Origin: an uncultured Oscillospiraceae bacterium
GTDB lineage: Bacteria; Bacillota; Clostridia; Oscillospirales; Acutalibacteraceae
Length of the DNA stretch: 64,000 nt
Direction of reading: 5' to 3'
Assembly: GCA_905192745.1 (NCBI GenBank)
Contig: CAJJLZ010000011.1
Coordinates: 1 to 64,000, forward strand
Below are positions 44,309 through 53,940 of this stretch, in pieces. The first letter of the stretch is position 1, and every line of letters starts with the position of its first letter. The translations under genes were made by a program, and so were the position numbers. The notes under the pieces were generated by a model that saw only the letters and a program-made list of their open reading frames with translations, was not told where the DNA came from and searched no databases.

Positions 44309-44965
44309 ATGTTTGAGTGGTGGAACGCATTGTCCACGATCCAGCAGGTATTCTACATTCTCGCCATCCCCTCGACCATTATTCTGGTGCTCCAAACCAT
44401 CCTCCTTCTCTTCGGGATCGGCGGCGACCACGACGCGGATATTTCCGCCGATACGGACGCCGGCATGGATATCGATGCGGAGGTGGACGCGGACGGCAGC
44501 TTTGTCCCCGAGCACGATATGCCCCACGATCAGGGGGCCGAGCACGAGGCCGGTCTGCGTATCCTGACGGTACGCGGTATCGTCGCCTTTCTCGCCGTGT
44601 GCGGCTGGATCGGCGTCGCCGCGCTGGACATGGGAGCGGCCCCCGTTCTCGCCTCCGTCCTCGCGATTATCGCGGGACTCGCGGCTATGGTACTGGTCGC
44701 CGTGGTGCTGCGCTTCTCCCTGAAGCTGCAGCAGAGCGGCAATCTCGACCTGAAAAATGCCGTGGGCCTGACCGGCGAGGTATACCTTCCCATCCCCTGC
44801 GGCGGCAAGGGAAAAATCACTCTGGTGGTACAGGATCGTTTTCTGGAGCTCGACGCCTCCTGCGCCGAGCGGGATCTTTCCACCGGTGAACAGGTCAAGG
44901 TGACCGCGGTCACCGAAAGCAACACTCTGATCGTCACCCCGCTGGGATCCGTTTCCGCGGGCTGA
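44309..44965 (+). CDS. NfeD-like membrane protein
   Basis: 218 residues: an N-terminal membrane helix (about 10-36), an acidic loop rich in Asp (DADISADTDAGMDIDAEVD), two more helices (about 87-135), then a beta-rich C-terminal domain (GLTGEVYLPIPCGGKGKITL, VKVTAVTESNTLIVTP) like the OB-fold of NfeD/YuaF proteins. ACAGGAGGGAATTCCCC site. NfeD partners work with flotillins, and a flotillin gene follows 81 bases later, which supports this call. The role is in membrane microdomain organisation, by family. Confidence 0.85.
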   Translation: MFEWWNALSTIQQVFYILAIPSTIILVLQTILLLFGIGGDHDADISADTDAGMDIDAEVDADGSFVPEHDMPHDQGAEHEAGLRILTVRGIVAFLAVCGWIGVAALDMGAAPVLASVLAIIAGLAAMVLVAVVLRFSLKLQQSGNLDLKNAVGLTGEVYLPIPCGGKGKITLVVQDRFLELDASCAERDLSTGEQVKVTAVTESNTLIVTPLGSVSAG

Positions 44966-45046
44966 CCATCTCCGACAGGAGACCTCCCTTACAGGGAACG
45001 TCCGCCCATTCACCCGCGACCTTAAGTTAAAGGAGTGTGTTCGTCC

Positions 45047-46489
45047 ATGAAATTCCCCCTTTCGTCCATCCTCGCGGCGGGGATCCCGCCTACGGCGCTG
45101 ATTGCCGTCGTCGTTGTCGTCGTCCTGCTTTTCAGTCTCCTGCTGGTGTTTCTGGCGCGGTACCGCCGCTGCCCGTCCGACAAGGTTATGGTTATTTACG
45201 GTAAGGTCGGACAGAACAAGGACGGTTCGGCCCGGAGCGCCAAATGCATCCACGGCGGCGCGGCCTTTATCTGGCCGGTCGTCCAGGCGTATGAATACCT
45301 CGATCTGACCCCGATTTCCATCAGCGTCGATCTGAAGAGCGCCCTCTCCCGTCAGAACATTCGGATCGATGTTCCCGCCCGGTTCACCGTCGGCATCTCC
45401 ACCGAGGCCGGCGTGATGCAGAACGCGGCGGAACGCCTGCTCGGCCTGCGGCTTCAGGAAATTCAGGAACTGGCAAAGGACATCATCTTCGGTCAGATGC
45501 GTCTGATTATCGCCACCATGCAGATCGAGGAAATCAATATCGACCGCGATAAATTCCTCGAAGCGGTTTCCCGCTGTGTGGAAACCGAGCTGAAAAAGAT
45601 CGGTCTGCGGCTGATTAACGTGAACGTCACCGATATCAGCGACGAGTCCGGATACATCGAGGCTCTTGGTAAGGAAGCCGCCGCGAAGGCGATCAACGAG
45701 GCCCGTATCAGCGTGGCCGAACGGAACCGCGAAGGTTCTATCGGTGAAGCGAACGCCGTGCGCGACCAGCGTATCTCGGTGGCCGCCGCCAACGCCGCCG
45801 CGGTAGACGGCGAAAACACCTCGAAAGCCGACATTGCGAAATCCGACGCCACCCGCCGCGAGCTGGAGGCCGAAGCCATGCGCCGTGCCGTCATCGCGGA
45901 AAAGACGGCCGAAGCCAAGGCGAAGGAAGAGGCCTACGCCGCCGAACAACTGGCCGAACAGGCCCGTGCCGACCGTGAACTCGCCACCCAGCAGGCCGAC
46001 GTTATCGTCAAAGCCCGCATTGAGAAAGAGCGGATGGAGCTGGAAGCCGAGGCCGAAGCCGAGCAGACCCGCCGCCGCGCCAAAGGTGAGGCGGACGCCA
46101 TCTTCGCCAAGATGGAAGCGCAGGCCCGCGGTATCCAGGAAATCCTCTCCAAGCAGGCCGAAGGCTTCGCCGACGTGGTAAAGGCCGCCGGCAGCGCCGA
46201 CTCCGCCGTTCAGCTTATGCTGGCCGACAAGATCGAAGAGCTGGTCAAGACTCAGGTGGAAGCGGTCAAGAACCTCAACATCGACAAGGTGACCGTCTGG
46301 GATTCCATGAGCGGCAAGGACGGTTCCTCCACCACCTCGAATTTCCTTTCGAGCATGATGAAATCCATCCCGCCCCTGAGCGAAACCTTCAAGATGGCCG
46401 GCCTGCAGATTCCGTCCTTCCTCGGCACCGAGATCGGCGGCGCGCCGTCCGCGGCGCCGGAAGCACAGGAAACGCCGGAACTGAAATAA
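45047..46489 (+). CDS. floT: Flotillin-like membrane scaffold protein
   Basis: 480 residues. An N-terminal membrane anchor (about 10-35), a PHB/SPFH domain (about 40-210; GGAAFIWPVVQAYEYLDLTPISISVDL, IRIDVPARFTVGIS) and a long Ala/Glu-rich coiled coil (about 215-400; many EA repeats) as in FloT/YuaG. ATG at 45047 after AAAGGAGTGTGTTCGTCC. Flotillins form large assemblies in functional membrane microdomains and gather signalling and secretion proteins. Pairing with the NfeD-like gene upstream is the standard Firmicutes arrangement. Confidence 0.95.
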   Translation: MKFPLSSILAAGIPPTALIAVVVVVVLLFSLLLVFLARYRRCPSDKVMVIYGKVGQNKDGSARSAKCIHGGAAFIWPVVQAYEYLDLTPISISVDLKSALSRQNIRIDVPARFTVGISTEAGVMQNAAERLLGLRLQEIQELAKDIIFGQMRLIIATMQIEEINIDRDKFLEAVSRCVETELKKIGLRLINVNVTDISDESGYIEALGKEAAAKAINEARISVAERNREGSIGEANAVRDQRISVAAANAAAVDGENTSKADIAKSDATRRELEAEAMRRAVIAEKTAEAKAKEEAYAAEQLAEQARADRELATQQADVIVKARIEKERMELEAEAEAEQTRRRAKGEADAIFAKMEAQARGIQEILSKQAEGFADVVKAAGSADSAVQLMLADKIEELVKTQVEAVKNLNIDKVTVWDSMSGKDGSSTTSNFLSSMMKSIPPLSETFKMAGLQIPSFLGTEIGGAPSAAPEAQETPELK

Positions 46490-46592
46490 GCCCCCGGTCC
46501 TGTTTTCGGCAGACAGGCGGGGCGGATTCCGGTCCGCCCCGCCCTTTTTCTGTCCGGATAGAGAAACCATTGGAAAGAGAGGAAACGTTGTT

Positions 46593-47351
46593 TTGTATTA
46601 CGACCGGATTGGAATTAAAGAGACCGCCAAACGCCAGTTAACAGGCAGAATGGGCGGCGCTGTTTTAGTCAGCCTGCTGGCCCTGCTGCTCAGCGGCACA
46701 GCGGGAAGCAGCGGCCTTTCGTTCATTATCCGCCAGAAGAATTCGGAGGTCGAATGGATACAGCAGATTGCCGGCACTGTGCTCCCTCTGGCAGGGCTTC
46801 TTGCCGGCGGCGTCTTTCTGTATGTCACACTGGTCGGCAATGTGATCCGTACCGGAAAAGAAGGCTGGTACCTGCGGTATGGGCGGGGAGAATACCCGTC
46901 TGTCGGGGAGCTGTTCGCAAGTTTTCGCATCTACACGCCCTGCATGCTGACCGGTCTTCTGAGAGATCTGTTTGTGTTTCTCTGGTCGCTGCTTTTTGTC
47001 ATTCCCGGCATTGTCATGGGCTACGCCTACAGCATGACGGGCTACATCATCTACGAAAATCCAAACCTTTCTCCCTCCCGTGCGCTGCAGATCAGCAAGG
47101 CGATGACGGCGGGCTACAAGGGCGAGCTGTTTGTGTTTGATCTCAGCTATCTCGGCTGGAATCTGCTTTCCGGACTGACGCTGGGTCTGCTGGGGATTTT
47201 CTACGTCAACCCCTATTACGACGCCGCGCATGCCGGCATATACGAGACGCTCCGGGACAGCGCGCTGCGCCGCGGCATTCTGCGTCCGGAGGATTTTGGC
47301 ATGCCCTCTCCGCCTGCCTCGTCCCCTGTACCGCCCCCGTCCGCTTACTGA
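46593..47351 (+). CDS. DUF975 integral membrane protein
   Basis: 252 residues with about six hydrophobic segments. Matches the DUF975 family of clostridia: KRQLTGRMGGAVLVSLL, GNVIRTGKEGWYLRYGRGEYPSVGELF, LWSLLFVIPGIVMGYAYSMTGYIIYENPNLSPSRALQIS, FDLSYLGWNLLSGLTLGLLGIFYVNPY. TTG start after GAGAGGAAACG. Proline-rich C-terminal tail. Function is unknown. Confidence 0.88.
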   Translation: MYYDRIGIKETAKRQLTGRMGGAVLVSLLALLLSGTAGSSGLSFIIRQKNSEVEWIQQIAGTVLPLAGLLAGGVFLYVTLVGNVIRTGKEGWYLRYGRGEYPSVGELFASFRIYTPCMLTGLLRDLFVFLWSLLFVIPGIVMGYAYSMTGYIIYENPNLSPSRALQISKAMTAGYKGELFVFDLSYLGWNLLSGLTLGLLGIFYVNPYYDAAHAGIYETLRDSALRRGILRPEDFGMPSPPASSPVPPPSAY

Positions 47352-47357
47352 ACCGTT

Positions 47358-47398
47358 CCCCCATTCCCCGAAACGCTTCGGGGAATGGGGGGTTTTTT
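47358..47398 (+). terminator. Intrinsic terminator after the DUF975 gene
   Basis: 15-base GC-rich arms (47358-47372 and 47377-47391) with a 4-base loop and TTTTTT at 47393-47398, 6 bases after the stop. Confidence 0.95.
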
Positions 47399-47579
47399 CT
47401 TGTTCCGATGATTTGTTCACAGTTTGTTGGTGTTCTTTCCGCTTTCGGGTGATATACTATAGTCAATTAACCGGAAAATCAACCCGTCCCTGCGGTCTGC
47501 TTGCCGCCCGCCCCGGCAGGAGGCAGACAGACCGCAAGTGCGGAAAATTTTCATTTTCAGAGAATAAGGGGCGTTCACT

Positions 47580-48956
47580 ATGGACAGCTTGGAAATCCGC
47601 CGTCTGGTTGCGGAGCAGCATCGGTTTTTCCGCACCGGAAAAACCCTTTCCCCTGCCTTCCGCCGGGAGCAGCTCGGCCGGCTTAAAGCGGCTTTGACCG
47701 CGCGGGAACAGGAACTGCTCATGGCGCTGAAGGCCGACCTGAATAAGTCGCCCTTCGAAGCGTTCGCTACCGAACTCGGCATGGTGCATGAGGAGCTGAA
47801 CGCCGCCATTCAGAACGTGGAGCGCTGGGCCGCGCCCCGCCGCGTTCCCCTCTCCCTGCTGCATTTCCCGGCCTCCGGCCATATCCTGCCGGAACCGTAC
47901 GGCGTGGCGCTGATTATGGCCCCTTGGAATTATCCGGTTCAGCTCACCCTGAACCCGCTGATTGCGGCCTTGGCGGCCGGGAACTGCGCGGTGGTGAAGC
48001 CGTCCGCCTATGCCCCCCATGTTTCCGCCGTGCTCGCCTATCTGCTGCGCGGCCTGTATCCGGAAAAATACGTCGCCGTGGTAGAAGGCGGACGGGAAGA
48101 AAACACCGCTCTGCTGGAGCAGGAATTCGATACCATCTTCTTCACCGGAAGCGTGGAGGTCGGCAAGGTCGTGATGGAGGCGGCCGCCCGTCATCTTACC
48201 CCCGTCACGCTGGAGCTGGGAGGCAAAAGCCCGGTCATCGTGGACAGGAGCGCGAATCTCCGGCTGGCGGCCCGCCGTATCCTCTGGGGAAAAACGGTGA
48301 ACAGCGGTCAGACCTGCGTTGCGCCGGACTATGTGCTGGCCGACCGGCAAATTCTGGACGGACTGCTGAAAGCGATGCGGATCGAGCTGAAACGGCTGTG
48401 GGGCGTGTCGCCGCTGAGCAATCCGGATTATCCCTGCATCGTCAATGAAAAGCATTTTCAGCGTCTGCTCGGCCTGATGCGGGATGAGCACGCCTTCCTT
48501 GGGGGCGGTTTCGACAGCGGGACCCGCCGGATCGAACCGACGGTGCTGGACAGCGTGACCCTCGATTCGCCGGTGATGAAGGAGGAAATTTTCGGGCCGC
48601 TGCTGCCGGTTCTTCCTTATGACACGCTGGACGAGGCAATCGGCGTCGTTACCGGACGGCCAAAGCCCCTCGCCCTCTATCTGTTCACCAACGACCGGGC
48701 TGTAGAGCAGCGGGTGCTGCGGGAGGTTTCCTTCGGCGGCGGATGCGTCAACGACACGGTGATGCATCTGGTCTCCACCCGGCTTCCCTTCGGCGGCGTG
48801 GGCGCGAGCGGTATGGGCCGGTATCATGGAAAATACGGATTCGATACCTTCTCCCACGAGAAAAGCATTGTCCGCAAGTCCAACTGTCTGGATATCCCGC
48901 TGCGTTATCCCCCCTACCGGGGCAAGCTGGGGCTGGCAAAATTCCTGATGAAATAA
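47580..48956 (+). CDS. Aldehyde dehydrogenase (NAD(P)-dependent)
   Basis: 458 residues, class-3/coniferyl-aldehyde type by length. Nucleotide-binding APWNYPVQLTLNPLIAALAAGN, EFDTIFFTGSVEVGK, active-site Glu in VTLELGGKSPVIV and catalytic Cys in NSGQTCVAPDYV. The C-terminal membrane anchor of animal class 3 enzymes is absent. It oxidises fatty or aromatic aldehydes. ATG follows a weak AAGGGGCGTTCACT site. It stands alone between two strong terminators. Confidence 0.95.
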   Translation: MDSLEIRRLVAEQHRFFRTGKTLSPAFRREQLGRLKAALTAREQELLMALKADLNKSPFEAFATELGMVHEELNAAIQNVERWAAPRRVPLSLLHFPASGHILPEPYGVALIMAPWNYPVQLTLNPLIAALAAGNCAVVKPSAYAPHVSAVLAYLLRGLYPEKYVAVVEGGREENTALLEQEFDTIFFTGSVEVGKVVMEAAARHLTPVTLELGGKSPVIVDRSANLRLAARRILWGKTVNSGQTCVAPDYVLADRQILDGLLKAMRIELKRLWGVSPLSNPDYPCIVNEKHFQRLLGLMRDEHAFLGGGFDSGTRRIEPTVLDSVTLDSPVMKEEIFGPLLPVLPYDTLDEAIGVVTGRPKPLALYLFTNDRAVEQRVLREVSFGGGCVNDTVMHLVSTRLPFGGVGASGMGRYHGKYGFDTFSHEKSIVRKSNCLDIPLRYPPYRGKLGLAKFLMK

Positions 48957-48960
48957 AAGG

Positions 48961-48999
48961 CCGGCGGCCGTGCGTTTTCTGCACAGCCGCCGGTTTTTT
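48961..48999 (+). terminator. Intrinsic terminator after the aldehyde dehydrogenase
   Basis: CCGGCGGC (48961-48968) pairs with GCCGCCGG (48986-48993), with an inner GTGC/GCAC stem and TTTTTT at 48994-48999. Confidence 0.92.
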
Positions 49000-49029
49000 A
49001 TTTTGAAAAACGCAGGGAAAAACCGCCTG

Positions 49030-49569
49030 TCACTCCTGCTCTTCGGCTCCCGCCGCTTCTTCCAGCACCGAGGTACAATGCGGACAGCGGGTCGCTTCGA
49101 TGGCGATCTCGCTGCGGCAGTACGGACACTGTTTGGTGGTGGGCGCCACGACCGCCGGCTCCTCTTTTTTGTGGAAGTCGGAAAGCTTATTAATTCCCTT
49201 CACCAGCAAAAAGATCACAAAGGCCATAATCAGGAAGTCGATCACCGCCGTGATAAAGGCCCCATAGTTGAAGGTGGTGACTCCAAGATCCTTCGCCACA
49301 GTCAGGGAGGTCACCATTTCGCTGGTCACGCCCTCCGGCAGCTTCATAATCAGGAACTGGTCGTTAAAATTCACCCCGCCGGTGACCATCCCAACCAGCG
49401 GCATAATCAGATCGTTCACCACCGACGTGACGATCTTCTGAAACGCGCCGCCGATGATAACGCCGACGGCCAGATCAATCACGTTGCCCCGCAGAGCAAA
49501 CTTCTTGAATTCCCCGATCAAACCTTTTCCCTTTTTCCCGACCTCTTCGATCCTGTCCGCTCTTGCCAT
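49030..49569 (-). CDS. mscL: Large-conductance mechanosensitive channel with C-terminal zinc ribbon
   Basis: 179 residues. N-terminal [23 protein letters not shown] and TM1/TM2 (about 25-50 and 95-120) are those of MscL, which opens under osmotic downshock. Typical MscL ends near residue 140; here a tail carries [18 protein letters not shown], a two-knuckle zinc ribbon. ATG at 49569 after AAAGGATGAAGACGACT; an ATG four codons upstream abuts the site too closely. Such zinc-ribbon MscL variants are known in clostridia, but the role of the tail is not. Confidence 0.93.
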   Translation of the reverse strand: MARADRIEEVGKKGKGLIGEFKKFALRGNVIDLAVGVIIGGAFQKIVTSVVNDLIMPLVGMVTGGVNFNDQFLIMKLPEGVTSEMVTSLTVAKDLGVTTFNYGAFITAVIDFLIMAFVIFLLVKGINKLSDFHKKEEPAVVAPTTKQCPYCRSEIAIEATRCPHCTSVLEEAAGAEEQE

Positions 49570-49603
49570 AGTCGTCTTCATCCTTTCTCACTATAGTAAT
49601 CAG

Positions 49604-50503
49604 TCAGCAGCCTTCGCCGCCCGATTTGGTTTCTTCGCCGCCCGCCGGTTCTTCCGGCGGTTCCTCCGGCTTCAGCGTCAACCGCCGTCTGGTCACCGGG
49701 CCGTCATATTTCAGCTTCACCTGCACCCGGGCCGTGTACTTTTTTCCGCATCCCCGGCAATGAAAATCCGCGCAGAAGGCCCGGGAACGGAAGCGCCACT
49801 CCCCCATCCGCCTTAACGGGCGGTTGCAGTCCTCACAGCGGAAATGAAGGTCGCTCTGTTTCACATTAACATCGTCAATATCGCTGATGATGGTCGTTTT
49901 AAAATTCAGACGGTCATAAAACTCCTGATCCGCCGGCCGCACCGCCTTGTGAAAGGAAGCCGGCTCGAACAGCCGGACAAACACCCGGCCGGTCAGCAGG
50001 CTGTCGTCCAGCGCGCGGTGCAGATCCATCCCGTCCTCCGCGATATCCAGCAGCTCACAGGCCTTGCTCAGCCCCATCTGCTGCGCGGTGCCGTATTCCA
50101 GCCGGTCCTGACAGTAGGCCTGCAGGTCGGCATAGAAATTCATAAAAGGAATCCGCTCGGTTTTCAGGAAATACCGGCAATTCTCCAGCAGCACCATCAG
50201 GTCGGTCGTGCTCCAGGTCATAACCACCGCTTCGGGATCAACAATCCATTTCCGCAGCCGGGAGACCGCCTGAGAAAACGGCTGGCCGTCCTCCAGTTCT
50301 TCCTCCTCAATCCCGGTGAGGTCTTGAACCAGCGTGGTCAGCTTCCGGCTGACCACCGGGCGGATCACCGCGTGAAACTGATCCACCGGCTTCAGCGCAT
50401 CGTTGATCTTCACTGCGCCGATCTCGATGATCTCGTTGAAAAAGCCGTGCGTCTTTCGGGTGTAGGCGCCGTTCCATTCCAGATCCATAATGATGTAATG
50501 CAT
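49604..50503 (-). CDS. DEDDh 3'-5' exonuclease with C-terminal zinc-binding region
   Basis: 299 residues. RNase T/DnaQ-type core: first metal pair in IIMDLEWNGAY (DxE), FFNEIIEIGAVKI, VMTWSTTDLMVLLENC, and the last catalytic segment DLHRALDDSLLTGRVF with His and Asp. After residue 210 come CEDCNRPL and CRGCGKKY, four cysteines forming a probable zinc ribbon, then a Pro/Glu tail. Related to KapD/ERI-1-like exonucleases, which trim RNA 3' ends; the substrate is not known. It overlaps no neighbour. Confidence 0.85.
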   Translation of the reverse strand: MHYIIMDLEWNGAYTRKTHGFFNEIIEIGAVKINDALKPVDQFHAVIRPVVSRKLTTLVQDLTGIEEEELEDGQPFSQAVSRLRKWIVDPEAVVMTWSTTDLMVLLENCRYFLKTERIPFMNFYADLQAYCQDRLEYGTAQQMGLSKACELLDIAEDGMDLHRALDDSLLTGRVFVRLFEPASFHKAVRPADQEFYDRLNFKTTIISDIDDVNVKQSDLHFRCEDCNRPLRRMGEWRFRSRAFCADFHCRGCGKKYTARVQVKLKYDGPVTRRRLTLKPEEPPEEPAGGEETKSGGEGC

Positions 50504-50608
50504 AGATGTCCCCGACGCTCCATTTCCCGGACCGGCGAACCGAAGCTCCCGCTCCGGACCGCCGCGTCCGTTTTTCTTTTCGTTTCGGATGGTATCGGAG
50601 AACCCGCG

Positions 50609-50944
50609 CTATGCCATATCGCCCAGCCTGCCGCCCGCCAGCACATGGAAATGCAGATGGTGGACGGTTTGCCCCGCCTCCGCGCCGTTATTCGTTACTA
50701 CACGGAAATCGGACAGCTCCTGTTCCCGGGTCAGCCGCGCAATCACCTCGTAGATGTGGGCGACCAGCGCGCTGTTTTCCGCCGTAACGGCCGCCGCGCC
50801 CGGGATATGCTGCTTCGGGATCACCAGATAATGCACCGGCGCTTTCGGTTCGATATCGTAAAACGCCAGTACCTGATCGTCCTCATACATCTTGGTCGAG
50901 GGGATTTCCCCGGCAATAATTTTGCAGAAAATACAATCGTCCAT
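50609..50944 (-). CDS. HIT family hydrolase
   Basis: 111 residues. N-terminal DCIFCKIIAGEIPSTKMYED and C-terminal histidine triad VHHLHFHVLAGG (HxHxHxx) are diagnostic of HINT-type purine nucleoside phosphoramidases. Complete and of standard length. It lies 67 bases downstream of the alaS stop on the same strand, so it may be cotranscribed with alaS; in other organisms HINT proteins hydrolyse aminoacyl-adenylates, a fitting partner. Confidence 0.95.
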   Translation of the reverse strand: MDDCIFCKIIAGEIPSTKMYEDDQVLAFYDIEPKAPVHYLVIPKQHIPGAAAVTAENSALVAHIYEVIARLTREQELSDFRVVTNNGAEAGQTVHHLHFHVLAGGRLGDMA

Positions 50945-51011
50945 TGTTTTCCGTCTCTCCTTTCCAACCCTTACCCGATTCTGATTGTAAAGTCCTTTCG
51001 CTTTTCAGCTC

Positions 51012-53678
51012 TTATTTTTTCTCTGCCAACAGCTTTTCCAGAATATCGTCTACCGCGTTGATCGCGTCGTCCACCTTCGTGAGATCCTTGCCGCCCGCCA
51101 TGGCGGAATCGGGACGGCCGCCGCCCTTTCCGCCGCAGATTTTGGCGACCTCCCGCACGATATTGCCCGCGTGCGCGCCCTTGGCTACCGCATCCGGGCT
51201 GCAATAGCAGGCGAAGGAAACGCTGCCCGCGTCCTCCATAATTCCGGCGAGAACCGCCACCAGACTGGGGATGTTCGCGTCGCGGCACCGGTCGCACATT
51301 GCCCGCACCGCGTCGCTGCCGGTGCCGGTGAAGGCCGCCGCGATTACTTTAACGCCCTCCACTTCCTTGGCATTGCTGAAAAGGCCTTCCACTTTACCGG
51401 CGGCCGCCTTGGACTTCATGGTCTGCAGTTCGCGCTGAGATTCCTTCAGTTCGTTCCCCAGCTGGACGGCACGGCGGGGCACCTCGTCGTAGCTGCCCAC
51501 CTTCAGCGCGTCGGCCGCCTGCGTCAGCAGAGCGCGGTATTCGTCGATCAGGGCGAGCACATTGCCGCCGGTTACCGCTTCGATGCGGCGGACGCCCGCC
51601 GCCACCGAGCTTTCGGAAAGAATGCGGAACAGGCCTAGCTTGGCCGTGTTGTCCACATGGGTACCGCCGCAGAGTTCGGTGGACACGCCGTTTCCCTCTT
51701 CGGCGCTTCCCATCCGGACCACCCGCACAATATCGCCGTATTTCTCGCCGAAAAGCGCCATCGCTCCCAGCTTTTTCGCCTCATCAATCGGCATTTCCCG
51801 GATATCCGCCTTAAGGCCGGCAAGAATCCACTGGTTGACCAATGCTTCCACGGTCTCAATTTCCTCCTCCGTCAGGGCGGAGAAATGCGTAAAGTCGAAC
51901 CGCATCCGTCTGGCGTTCACCAACTGCCCCGCCTGCTCGACATGGGCGCCGAGCACCTGCCGGAGAGCCGCCTGCAAAAGATGGGCCGCCGTATGGTTCC
52001 GCATGGTGGCGCGGCGTTCCTCCTCATTGACCGAAGCGGTAACCACGTCGCCCACCCGGATCTCGCCCCTCGTCTGGGACCCGATATGGAGAACCACGCC
52101 GTTCGGCGCTTTCACGGTATTGGTCACGTTGAAGGACGCGCCGTCGCTGGTGATCGCGCCAATGTCCCCCACCTGTCCGCCGCTTTCCGCGTAGAAGGGA
52201 GTCACGTCCAGTACCACGACCGCCTCTTCCCCTTCGGACACGCCGTCCACCGGCTCGTCGTCCCGCAGGATCGCGGTCACCTTCGCCTCACAGCGGAGGG
52301 CCTCGTATCCCACAAAACGGGACGGCTTCAGCTCCGCCGTTACGCCGGCGTTATTCTTCCAGGCGTCGGCCCCCGCGTTTTTGCGGGCGGCGCGGGCGCG
52401 GGCGCGCTGCTCGGTCATCAGGCGGGTGAATTCCTCTTCGTCCACCGCGATGCCCTTTTCCTCGAGAATATCCCGGGTTAAATCCACCGGGAAGCCGTAG
52501 GTATCATACAGCTTGAAAGCGTCCGCACCGGAAAGCACAGAGCCTTCCAGCCCCGTCAGCATCTCGTCCAGCAGGGACAGGCCGCTGTCGATGGTCTTGC
52601 CGAAGGCCTCTTCCTCCACATGGATCAGCTTTTTGATGAAGTCCTTCTTTTCCTTCAGCTCGGGATAGGCTTTTTCGTTCTCCGCGATCACCGTGTCGCA
52701 CACCTGATACAGAAACGGCTCGTGAATGCCGAGCAGGCGGCCGTGCCGCGCCGCGCGGCGGAGCAGACGGCGGACCACATATCCCCGCCCTTCGTTGGAG
52801 GGCATCACGCCGTCCCCGATCATGAAGGTGGTGGAGCGGATGTGGTCGGTGATGACCCGCAGGGACACGTCGGTTTTTTCACTTTCGCCGTAGGTCACGC
52901 CGGCGATCCGCCCGACATGCTTCATGATATTCTGAACCGTATCCACCTCAAACAGGTTCGCCACCCCCTGCATGATGCAGGCGAGACGTTCCAGCCCCAT
53001 GCCGGTGTCGATGTTCGGATGATCGAGAGGGGTGTAATTTCCTTTTCCGTCGCTGTCAAACTGGGTGAAAACATTGTTCCAGAACTCCACATACCGGTCG
53101 CAGTCGCAGCCGACCCCGCAGGTGGGCGAGCCGCAGCCGTATTCCTCCCCGCGGTCAAAGTACAGCTCGGAGCAGGGGCCGCAGGGACCGCTGCCGTGCT
53201 CCCAGAAGTTGTCTTCCTTCCCCAGCCGGACGATACGGTCGGGACTGACGCCGACCTCCTTGGTCCAGATGTCGAAGGCTTCGTCGTCGTTCTCATAAAT
53301 ACTGACCCAGATGCGGTCCACCGGCAGCTCCAGCACCTTGGTGCAGAACTCCCAGGCCCAAGCGGTCGCTTCGTGCTTGAAATAGTCGCCGAAGCTGAAA
53401 TTGCCCAGCATCTCAAAATAGGTGCCGTGGCGGGCGGTCTTTCCCACCCGCTCGATATCCGGGGTGCGGATACACTTCTGGCAGGTAGTTACCCGCTTGC
53501 GGGGCGGCGTGATCTCCCCCGTGAAGTATTTTTTCATCGGCGCCATGCCGGAATTGATAAGCAGCAGAGACTTGTCGTTCTGCGGCACGAGCGAGAAGCT
53601 CGGCAGGCGCAGATGCCCTTTGCTTTCAAAAAAGGAGAGGTATTTTTCCCGCAGATCGTTCAAACCGGTCCATTCCAT
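51012..53678 (-). CDS. alaS: Alanyl-tRNA synthetase
   Basis: 888 residues, full length. Class II catalytic core at the N-terminus (FFESKGHLRLPSFSLVP, NSGMAPMKKYFTGE), editing domain with HTAAHLL (HxxxH) near residue 565 and CGGTH near 665, then the C-Ala domain. A four-cysteine cluster around residues 180-190 (CGSPTCGVGCDCDRY) is a metal-binding insertion seen in some clostridial enzymes. GAAGGACGATAATACG precedes the ATG. Expression is controlled by the T-box leader just upstream. Confidence 0.97.
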   Translation of the reverse strand: MEWTGLNDLREKYLSFFESKGHLRLPSFSLVPQNDKSLLLINSGMAPMKKYFTGEITPPRKRVTTCQKCIRTPDIERVGKTARHGTYFEMLGNFSFGDYFKHEATAWAWEFCTKVLELPVDRIWVSIYENDDEAFDIWTKEVGVSPDRIVRLGKEDNFWEHGSGPCGPCSELYFDRGEEYGCGSPTCGVGCDCDRYVEFWNNVFTQFDSDGKGNYTPLDHPNIDTGMGLERLACIMQGVANLFEVDTVQNIMKHVGRIAGVTYGESEKTDVSLRVITDHIRSTTFMIGDGVMPSNEGRGYVVRRLLRRAARHGRLLGIHEPFLYQVCDTVIAENEKAYPELKEKKDFIKKLIHVEEEAFGKTIDSGLSLLDEMLTGLEGSVLSGADAFKLYDTYGFPVDLTRDILEEKGIAVDEEEFTRLMTEQRARARAARKNAGADAWKNNAGVTAELKPSRFVGYEALRCEAKVTAILRDDEPVDGVSEGEEAVVVLDVTPFYAESGGQVGDIGAITSDGASFNVTNTVKAPNGVVLHIGSQTRGEIRVGDVVTASVNEEERRATMRNHTAAHLLQAALRQVLGAHVEQAGQLVNARRMRFDFTHFSALTEEEIETVEALVNQWILAGLKADIREMPIDEAKKLGAMALFGEKYGDIVRVVRMGSAEEGNGVSTELCGGTHVDNTAKLGLFRILSESSVAAGVRRIEAVTGGNVLALIDEYRALLTQAADALKVGSYDEVPRRAVQLGNELKESQRELQTMKSKAAAGKVEGLFSNAKEVEGVKVIAAAFTGTGSDAVRAMCDRCRDANIPSLVAVLAGIMEDAGSVSFACYCSPDAVAKGAHAGNIVREVAKICGGKGGGRPDSAMAGGKDLTKVDDAINAVDDILEKLLAEKK

Positions 53679-53696
53679 CGTATTATCGTCCTTCTT

Positions 53697-53935
53697 TCAA
53701 AAATAAAGAGCTCCCGCCCAGTCATGGGACGGAAGCTCCGTGGTACCACCCAAATTGCGCCGGAAAACGACGCCGCTTGAATCCCTTAACGCGGGAAACG
53801 CCGCCGCTCTCCGCGGCGGGACTCGGGGAGGGCCTCCGTTCCGGCTTCCGTAAACGTCTTCCAGCCCAAGGACGTTCTCTCTGCGCGGGCCGAAACGGTT
53901 CATTCCCGTCATCGTCTTTTGCTGTTTCTACCTTA
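53697..53935 (-). ncRNA. T-box leader of alaS (alanine-specific)
   Basis: On the minus strand the conserved T-box sequence GGGTGGTACCACGG lies at 53751-53738, followed by a terminator (arms 53708-53719 and 53726-53738, then a T-rich run). Upstream the AGAGAG-type stem I motifs are present, and the specifier bulge reads GCC (53833-53831), an Ala codon, in GGAGGCCCTCC. Uncharged tRNA-Ala should bind, form the antiterminator and let alaS be read. The exact 5' boundary is approximate. Confidence 0.9.
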
Positions 53936-53940
53936 TGTTC

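Noticed and set aside
44279..46570. 763-codon minus-strand open frame opposite the NfeD-like and flotillin genes
   Set aside because: Long antisense frame produced by the GC-rich, Ala/Glu-rich flotillin coiled coil; the plus-strand products are clear known families.
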